A DNA stretch of 9,865 nucleotides from positions 1 through 9,865 of the forward strand of contig CAZJBX010000043.1 of assembly GCA_964544605.1 (NCBI GenBank), written 5' to 3'. Source of the stretch: JAMIFN01 sp964544605. Lineage in GTDB: Bacteria > Pseudomonadota > Gammaproteobacteria > Burkholderiales > Burkholderiaceae_C. The notes beneath the pieces were generated by a model. It was not told the origin of the DNA, searched no databases, and worked only from the letters and a program-made list of their open reading frames with translations. A program made the position numbers and the translations under genes. Of this stretch, positions 5,442 through 9,865 are shown one piece after another; the stretch's first letter is position 1, and each line of letters starts with the position of its first letter.

Positions 5442-7244
5442 TTATTTCTTCCAGTTGTCCTTCAAACCCGTGATGCGGTTGAACACCAGCTTGCCATCCT
5501 TGCCGCTGTCCTCGCGGTCGGCCACAAAGTAACCAAAGCGTTCAAACTGAAACTTCTCATCGGGCTGAGCCGCCGCCAAAGAAGGCTCCACCCACGCTTG
5601 CACCACTTGCAAGCTATCGGGGTTGAGCAAGGCCATAAAGTCCTTACCGCCCGCATCGGGGTGTTCGTCACTGAACAGGCGCTCGTACAAACGCACTTCA
5701 GCAGGCAGGGCATCGGCTGCGCCGACCCAAGTGATGGCGGCCTTGGCCTTGACGCTATCGGCCCCTGGCGTGCCACTCTTGGTATCGGCAATCACCTCGG
5801 CCAAGACCTTCGTCACTGCGCCGTTTTCGTCTTTCTCGCAGCCTGTGCACTCAATCACATAGCCGCCTTTCAAACGCACCTTATTGCCCGGGAAGAGGCG
5901 CTTATAGCCCTTGGGCGGCACTTCTTCAAAGTCCTCGCGTTCAATCCACACCTCACGCCCCAGTTGCAAATGGCGCAGCGGCGCAGCCTCACCCTCAGGC
6001 AGAGCCGAAGGCGGCAGCGCAGGCAGGCTGCAAGGCTCCAAATGCCCAGCACCCATGACCGCATCCCAATTCGTCAGCTCCAGCTTCAGCGGATTGAGCA
6101 CCGCCATGGCGCGGTGGGCCGTCTGCTCTAGGCTCTCGCGCAAAGCGCCTTCGAGCACGCTGTAATCAATCCAGCTATCGGCCTTGGTCACGCCAATACG
6201 CTCGGCAAACAGGCGCAAAGCCTCGGGCGTATAACCCCTGCGGCGCAAGCCCACAATCGTCGGCATACGCGGGTCGTCCCAGCCACTCACGCGGCCCTCA
6301 TCCACCAACAGCTTCAACTTGCGCTTGCTCGTCACCACAAAAGTCAAATTCAAACGCGCAAACTCAATCTGGCGCGGCGGCGGGCTGCTGATTAAACCGC
6401 CTGCCGACAAATGCTGCACTACCCAGTCGTAAAAGGGGCGCTGGTCTTCAAACTCCAGCGTGCAAAACGAATGGCTGATATTCTCCAACGCATCCTCAAT
6501 CGGATGCGCAAAGGTGTACATGGGGTAAATGCACCACGCATCGCCCGTGTTGTGGTGGTGGGCACGGCGGATGCGGTAAATCGCAGGATCGCGCATATTG
6601 ATATTGGGATGCGCCATATCAATCTTGGCGCGCAGCACCGCCGCGCCATCAGCCAGCTTGCCCTCTTTCATCTCAGCAAAGCGGGCCAAATTCTCGGCCA
6701 CGCTGCGGCTGCGGTAAGGGCTGTCCTGCCCCGGCGTCGTGAAGTCACCACGGCGCTCGCGCATCTCCTCGGCGCTCTGCTCATCCACATAAGCCAAGCC
6801 CTGCTCAATCAAATACACCGCCGCACGGTGCATAAAGCCGAAGTAATCGCTGGCGAAATACAAATGCGCCGTGCCGCCCTGCTCCCAAGCTGGGCCGACC
6901 AACCAACGCACCGCATCCGTGATGCTATTGACATACTCCACACTCTCTTTTTCAGGGTTGGTATCGTCAAAACGCAAATGGCACACGCCGCCGTAATCCG
7001 CCGCCATGCCGAAATTGAGCAAAATGCTCTTGGCATGGCCCACATGCAAATAGCCGTTCGGCTCAGGCGGAAAACGCGTGCGAATCTTCGCCGCATCCAC
7101 CTGCCCCGCCGCATGATGGGCCGCATCGCCAGGGCTACCGCCCCAACGCCGCCCAGCGTGCTTGCCATCTGCCAAATCTTTCTCCACGATTTGACGCAAA
7201 AAATTCGAGGTTTTCTCAGTAGAAGGTGTGGTGTTTGAACTCAT
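5442..7244 (-). CDS. glnS: Glutaminyl-tRNA synthetase
   Basis: GlnRS is a class I aminoacyl-tRNA synthetase that charges tRNA-Gln with glutamine using ATP. The product has 600 residues (E. coli 554). The HIGH signature appears as HVGH at 67-70 in FPPEPNGYLHVGHAKS. The KMSKS equivalent is TSKRK at 305-309 in FVVTSKRKLKLLVDEG. RFDDTNPEKE (91-100) and DAWCIYPMYTFAHPIEDALE (235-254) are characteristic of GlnRS and separate it from GluRS. The C-terminal anticodon-binding barrels run from about 385 to 600. Extra length comes partly from an Ala/His-rich insert at about 33-52, before RTRFPPEPNG, and a Pro/Ala-rich stretch near 406-422. The frame is open 36 codons further upstream, but the ATG at 7242-7244 begins MSSNTTPSTEKTSNFLRQIVEKDL, the expected start. 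No Shine-Dalgarno is visible before it. Confidence 0.96.
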   Translation of the reverse strand: MSSNTTPSTEKTSNFLRQIVEKDLADGKHAGRRWGGSPGDAAHHAAGQVDAAKIRTRFPPEPNGYLHVGHAKSILLNFGMAADYGGVCHLRFDDTNPEKESVEYVNSITDAVRWLVGPAWEQGGTAHLYFASDYFGFMHRAAVYLIEQGLAYVDEQSAEEMRERRGDFTTPGQDSPYRSRSVAENLARFAEMKEGKLADGAAVLRAKIDMAHPNINMRDPAIYRIRRAHHHNTGDAWCIYPMYTFAHPIEDALENISHSFCTLEFEDQRPFYDWVVQHLSAGGLISSPPPRQIEFARLNLTFVVTSKRKLKLLVDEGRVSGWDDPRMPTIVGLRRRGYTPEALRLFAERIGVTKADSWIDYSVLEGALRESLEQTAHRAMAVLNPLKLELTNWDAVMGAGHLEPCSLPALPPSALPEGEAAPLRHLQLGREVWIEREDFEEVPPKGYKRLFPGNKVRLKGGYVIECTGCEKDENGAVTKVLAEVIADTKSGTPGADSVKAKAAITWVGAADALPAEVRLYERLFSDEHPDAGGKDFMALLNPDSLQVVQAWVEPSLAAAQPDEKFQFERFGYFVADREDSGKDGKLVFNRITGLKDNWKK

Positions 7245-7252
7245 GGGCAGCG

Positions 7253-7258
7253 ATTGTA
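7253..7258 (-). promoter_or_regulatory. Candidate glnS -10 box giving a leaderless or near-leaderless mRNA
   Basis: TACAAT on the minus strand ends 8 nt before the glnS ATG. With normal spacing, transcription would begin within 0-3 nt of the start codon. This fits the lack of a Shine-Dalgarno. The -35 position (GGGTGG at 17 bp) is not a match, so the call is tentative. Confidence 0.35.
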
Positions 7259-7337
7259 AGCGCCGACTAGGGCTGCCACCCGTACCGTCCCCCTCCCTTG
7301 CAGCCCAAGATGGCCACGACAGGCTAGCACCCGACTC

Positions 7338-7421
7338 TGGAGTGCGGCGCACTGCGCCGCTTTAGATCAAGAGCCGAAATAAGTGCGGGAAGCCCAAAGC
7401 GCCGTCACACGGCGCACTCCA
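7338..7421. repeat. REP-doublet (REPIN)-like element
   Basis: This 84-bp element begins with TGGAGTGCG and ends with its near complement CGCACTCCA. Each end folds into its own hairpin: GCGGCGC-ACT-GCGCCGC at 7344-7360 and GCGCCGT-CAC-ACGGCGC at 7399-7415. The two 25-bp ends (7339-7363 and 7396-7420) match in inverted orientation at 18 of 25 positions. Two inverted hairpin units bracketing a ~35-bp AT-richer core is the form of REPIN or small MITE-like intergenic repeats. No transposase is in the window. Confidence 0.6.
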
Positions 7422-7454
7422 AACCCCTGCCCTGCCTTTGCTACATCACTGCGG

Positions 7455-7514
7455 GCTTGACTCGCAGTCTCTGCCGCCACCACCCAACTGAAGCGCCAAG
7501 CTGCCGAGTCAAGC
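7455..7514. repeat. Spaced 10-bp inverted repeat
   Basis: GCTTGACTCG at 7455-7464 recurs inverted at 7505-7514 with 40 bp between. The right arm sits in TGCCGAGTCAAGCTGAGCAT, which resembles a widespread intergenic palindromic repeat of proteobacteria recalled from general knowledge. Likely a decayed repeat rather than a regulatory site. Confidence 0.4.
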
Positions 7515-7553
7515 TGAGCATGACGAGGCGGGGGATGGGCTGCGCACATTCTC

Positions 7554-7581
7554 GTAGGGGCCTTGCATGCAAGGCCCCTAC
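7554..7581. repeat. 28-bp perfect palindrome
   Basis: The arm GTAGGGGCCTTGCA (7554-7567) is followed with no spacer by its exact reverse complement (7568-7581). It starts with GTAG, a tetranucleotide often found at the foot of REP palindromes used by RAYT transposases. No T-run follows on either strand, so it is not a standard terminator. It lies 143 bp upstream of cas3. Confidence 0.75.
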
Positions 7582-7724
7582 TGAGTCACAGCAATGACGA
7601 AGTAAGGCCACGGCAGGCTGCGCCCTCCTCGCCACAACCGAGTTCGGGGCACGCAACCGTGCAAATACAAAAACTCTCGATTTCTGCCCTACACTGCTGT
7701 TCAAACATACAGGAGACCCCGCCC

Positions 7725-9865
7725 ATGCTTGGACACAGACGCAAACCCAAGGCCACCCCCACAGTGCCCCCAACGCAGCCGCCCCATTTTGCTGACTGCC
7801 CCGCCAAAACCTATACCGACCCCAACACGGGCGAAATTCGGCCCGGCCGCACTGTGCCTGAGCACTGCCACATCGTCGGCACGGTAGCGCAAGCCCTCAT
7901 CGCCCAATACCCACCCGCGCTGCAAAACCAGCTCTTTCCGCCAGATGCTGCTTTTGCCGCAGCCTGCCACGATATTGGCAAAGTCAGCCCCTCGTTTTAT
8001 GAAAAACTGCGGCGCAATTTCACGACTGGTGCAGATGAGCTACCAAAAATCGCTGTGGATAACCCCGCACTGGAATCCCAATGGGGCGGCCACGCGGGTG
8101 TCAGCCAAGCCGCAGCCAAGGCACTGGGCGCGCCCAAATACCTGCCTGAAGTTTTAGGCCAGCACCACGGCTTTTCACCCCAACTGGGCTTTTATCAAGC
8201 CAATAGTGAAGTGTTTGGCGGTGATGAATGGCAAACCCAGCGCAGCGCCTTGGTCGATGATTTGCGCAGCCGCTTGAACATGGACTGGCCCACCCTGCAA
8301 AGCCCTGCCCAAGCCCGCTTGGTCGCAGGGCTGACCAGCGTGGCCGACTGGATTGGCTCAGGCCAGCATTTTGAAGACCCCGCCTTGCCTTGGCAGGGCA
8401 TGGTCGATACCGCCTTGCAAGAATCGGGCTGGGTCGCCCCAAGCTACCAAAGCGGCCTCAGCTTTGCCGATGTATTCGGCTTTGCCCCCCGTCCTGCACA
8501 GCAGCAACTCATGGATGTCGCCACACAAGCGGGCGTGTATGTGCTGGAAGCGCCGATGGGCCTGGGCAAAACCGAGGCTGCCCTGTATGCCGCCTACCAA
8601 CTGTTGCAAAGCGGCCAGGCCAGTGGCATTTACTTTGCCCTGCCCACGCAACTCACTTCCAACAAAATTTACGAACGCTTCAACGCCTTTTTAGCGCGCA
8701 CTCTGGCCCCAGGCTGCCCCCACCGCCTCGCCCTTTTGCTGCACGGCAAAGCCTGGCTGCAAGATACCGAAATGGGCGAAGAAGGCCGCCCCGGCGGGGC
8801 ATGGTTTAACAGCGCCAAACGCGGCCTGCTGGCACCCTTTGCCGTGGGCACCATTGACCAAGCCCTGATGGCCGCCATGAATGTGAAACACGGCTTTGTG
8901 CGTGCCTTCGGGCTGGCGGGCAAGGTCGTCATTCTTGACGAAGTCCACACCTACGATGCCTACACGGGCACCCTGCTCGATGCCTTGGTCGAACTGCTGC
9001 GCCAACTGCACTGCACCGTCATCATCCTTAGCGCCACGCTCAACCAAGAGCGCCGTGCGCAAATGCTCAAGGCTGAACTCAGCAGCCAAGCCTATCCCCT
9101 CATCACCGCCATGCAAGGGCCGCTGGATGCGCCGCAAGCGCAAGAGCTACCTGTGGCTCCGCCGCCGCCGCAAACCGTGCGCATCCACGCTTGCGCCGAT
9201 GCCAATCTTGCCGTGCAAGAGGCCATCAACCGTGCCGCCCGAGGCCAGCAAGTGCTCTGGCTAGAAAACACCGTGGCCGAGGCGCAAGAGCGCTATCTGG
9301 ATTTGGCCGCCCGTGCGCATGAAGTGGGCGCAGCCTGCGGCCTGCTGCATTCGCGCTTTACGGCCGCAGACCGCCAAGCTATTGAAGAACACTGGGTCAA
9401 TGCCTTTGGCAAAAGCGGCCATGCCCAGCGCGGCCAGCAGGGGCGCATTTTGGTGGGCACGCAGGTGCTGGAGCAATCGCTTGATATCGATGCCGACTTT
9501 TTGGTCAGCGCCTTTGCTCCCACCGATATGCTTTTGCAGCGCTTGGGCCGGCTCTGGCGACACGCCGAAACACCCCGCCCCGCCAGCGCCGCTTGTGAGG
9601 CTTGGCTGCTGATGCCTGAGCTAGAAGCCGCCATCGCCCAGCCCTATCAAGCCTTTGGCAACAGTGCCTATGTCTATGCGCCCTATGTGCTCTGCCGCAG
9701 CCTGCAAGTGTGGCAAAACTTGCAGCAGGTGCAATTGCCCACAGACATCCGCCCGCTGATTGAAGCCAGCTACGCCCAGCGCACAGAAGAAGGCGATATG
9801 GCGCGTTGGTTGCAGGAGCTGGATCACGGCAGACCCCAGCGTCCCGGCCAAACTAAAAAACTAGG
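7725..9865 (+). CDS. cas3: CRISPR-associated nuclease-helicase Cas3, C-terminus cut off by window edge
   Basis: Cas3 is the effector nuclease of type I CRISPR-Cas: recruited by Cascade, it unwinds and degrades target DNA. The window holds 713 residues and the frame is still open. The N-terminal HD nuclease domain shows EHCHIVG (H47/H49), the HD pair H82-D83 in CHDIGK, GGHAG (H123), QHHG (H147/H148) and ADWIG (D208). The SF2 helicase follows: Q-type motif FAPRPAQQ, Walker A APMGLGKT (276-283), ALPTQLTSNKIYERF, GTIDQALMA, DEVH box (405-408), SAT (436-438) and motif VI QRLGRLWRH (605-613). A short proline run (479-482) lies between the two RecA domains. All key residues are present. The ATG at 7725 follows AGGAG by 9 nt. 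The first ~40 residues are Pro-rich and unlike the HD domain. HD-then-helicase order excludes Cas2-3 (I-F); VKHGFVRAFGL resembles I-E, but subtype stays open. Confidence 0.95.
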   Translation, partial: MLGHRRKPKATPTVPPTQPPHFADCPAKTYTDPNTGEIRPGRTVPEHCHIVGTVAQALIAQYPPALQNQLFPPDAAFAAACHDIGKVSPSFYEKLRRNFTTGADELPKIAVDNPALESQWGGHAGVSQAAAKALGAPKYLPEVLGQHHGFSPQLGFYQANSEVFGGDEWQTQRSALVDDLRSRLNMDWPTLQSPAQARLVAGLTSVADWIGSGQHFEDPALPWQGMVDTALQESGWVAPSYQSGLSFADVFGFAPRPAQQQLMDVATQAGVYVLEAPMGLGKTEAALYAAYQLLQSGQASGIYFALPTQLTSNKIYERFNAFLARTLAPGCPHRLALLLHGKAWLQDTEMGEEGRPGGAWFNSAKRGLLAPFAVGTIDQALMAAMNVKHGFVRAFGLAGKVVILDEVHTYDAYTGTLLDALVELLRQLHCTVIILSATLNQERRAQMLKAELSSQAYPLITAMQGPLDAPQAQELPVAPPPPQTVRIHACADANLAVQEAINRAARGQQVLWLENTVAEAQERYLDLAARAHEVGAACGLLHSRFTAADRQAIEEHWVNAFGKSGHAQRGQQGRILVGTQVLEQSLDIDADFLVSAFAPTDMLLQRLGRLWRHAETPRPASAACEAWLLMPELEAAIAQPYQAFGNSAYVYAPYVLCRSLQVWQNLQQVQLPTDIRPLIEASYAQRTEEGDMARWLQELDHGRPQRPGQTKKL

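Larger units (their letters stand above)
7245..7724. other. Repeat-rich non-coding junction between glnS and cas3
   Basis: This 480-bp region separates the divergent glnS and cas3 genes and contains no convincing gene; short open frames on the minus strand here have no family resemblance and run into cas3. It holds, in order, the glnS -10 candidate, a REP-doublet-like element, a spaced inverted repeat and a 28-bp palindrome. A TACACT box at 7690-7695, about 30 bp before cas3, could be a -10 for the cas operon, but no -35 is seen. No CRISPR repeat unit occurs here. Confidence 0.6.

Noticed and set aside
5409..7238. Long plus-strand open frames opposite glnS (240 and 275 codons)
   Set aside because: They are shadows of the glnS coding frame, with low-complexity Arg/Leu/His-rich products and no family resemblance.
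7245..7352. 36-codon upstream extension of the glnS frame
   Set aside because: The extension is not GlnRS-like and runs into the REP-like element; the family start is at 7244.
7338..7581. CRISPR array upstream of cas3
   Set aside because: The repeats here are inverted and single, with no direct repeats at regular 60-bp spacing.
7367..7970. Several short minus-strand open frames between glnS and cas3 and inside cas3
   Set aside because: They cross repeats or overlap cas3 in antisense, lack good Shine-Dalgarno sites and resemble no known family.
8390..8809. Possible second gene in another frame inside cas3
   Set aside because: The cas3 frame is continuous through this region with Walker A and DEVH motifs; the alternative frame is a shadow.

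Overview
The window reads as a chromosomal segment of a betaproteobacterium, probably a member of the Burkholderiales close to the Comamonadaceae. This rests on the moderately GC-rich codon use, the protein styles of AhpC, AhpF, GlnRS and the chalcone-isomerase-like protein, and TACAAT-type -10 boxes. No rRNA or tRNA gene is present to confirm it. All genes are ordinary in length and intact, except the two that run off the window ends.

Layout. Positions 1-3770 (minus strand) hold a peroxide-defence cluster transcribed ahpC -> ahpF -> katA. These are a 2-Cys peroxiredoxin, its dedicated flavoprotein reductase, and a haem catalase cut off at base 1. A perfect OxyR-type operator core (ATAG-N7-CTAT) lies in the divergent region upstream of ahpC, directly against a candidate -35 box. 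Two hairpins separate ahpC from ahpF, and an intrinsic terminator separates ahpF from katA. AhpC/AhpF would handle low peroxide and katA high peroxide.

Positions 4030-4662 (plus strand) encode an exported chalcone-isomerase-like protein, divergent from ahpC. It converges on a universal stress protein (4750-5196, minus), and the two share a hairpin terminator. Next is glnS (5442-7244, minus), glutaminyl-tRNA synthetase, whose -10-like box lies so close to the start codon that a leaderless mRNA is plausible.

Positions 7245-7724 are non-coding and dense in repeats. They contain a REP-doublet-like element, a spaced inverted repeat and a 28-bp perfect palindrome. Immediately after, on the plus strand, starts a Cas3 nuclease-helicase (HD + SF2 helicase) that runs off the right end. 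This is the edge of a type I CRISPR-Cas locus. The Cascade genes, cas1/cas2 and the array must lie beyond the window if the locus is complete; no CRISPR repeats are visible inside it.

Nothing here is clearly a new system. The most rewarding points are the repeat-rich junction between housekeeping DNA and the cas locus, the wiring of the peroxide regulon, and the subtype and neighbours of the cut-off cas locus.
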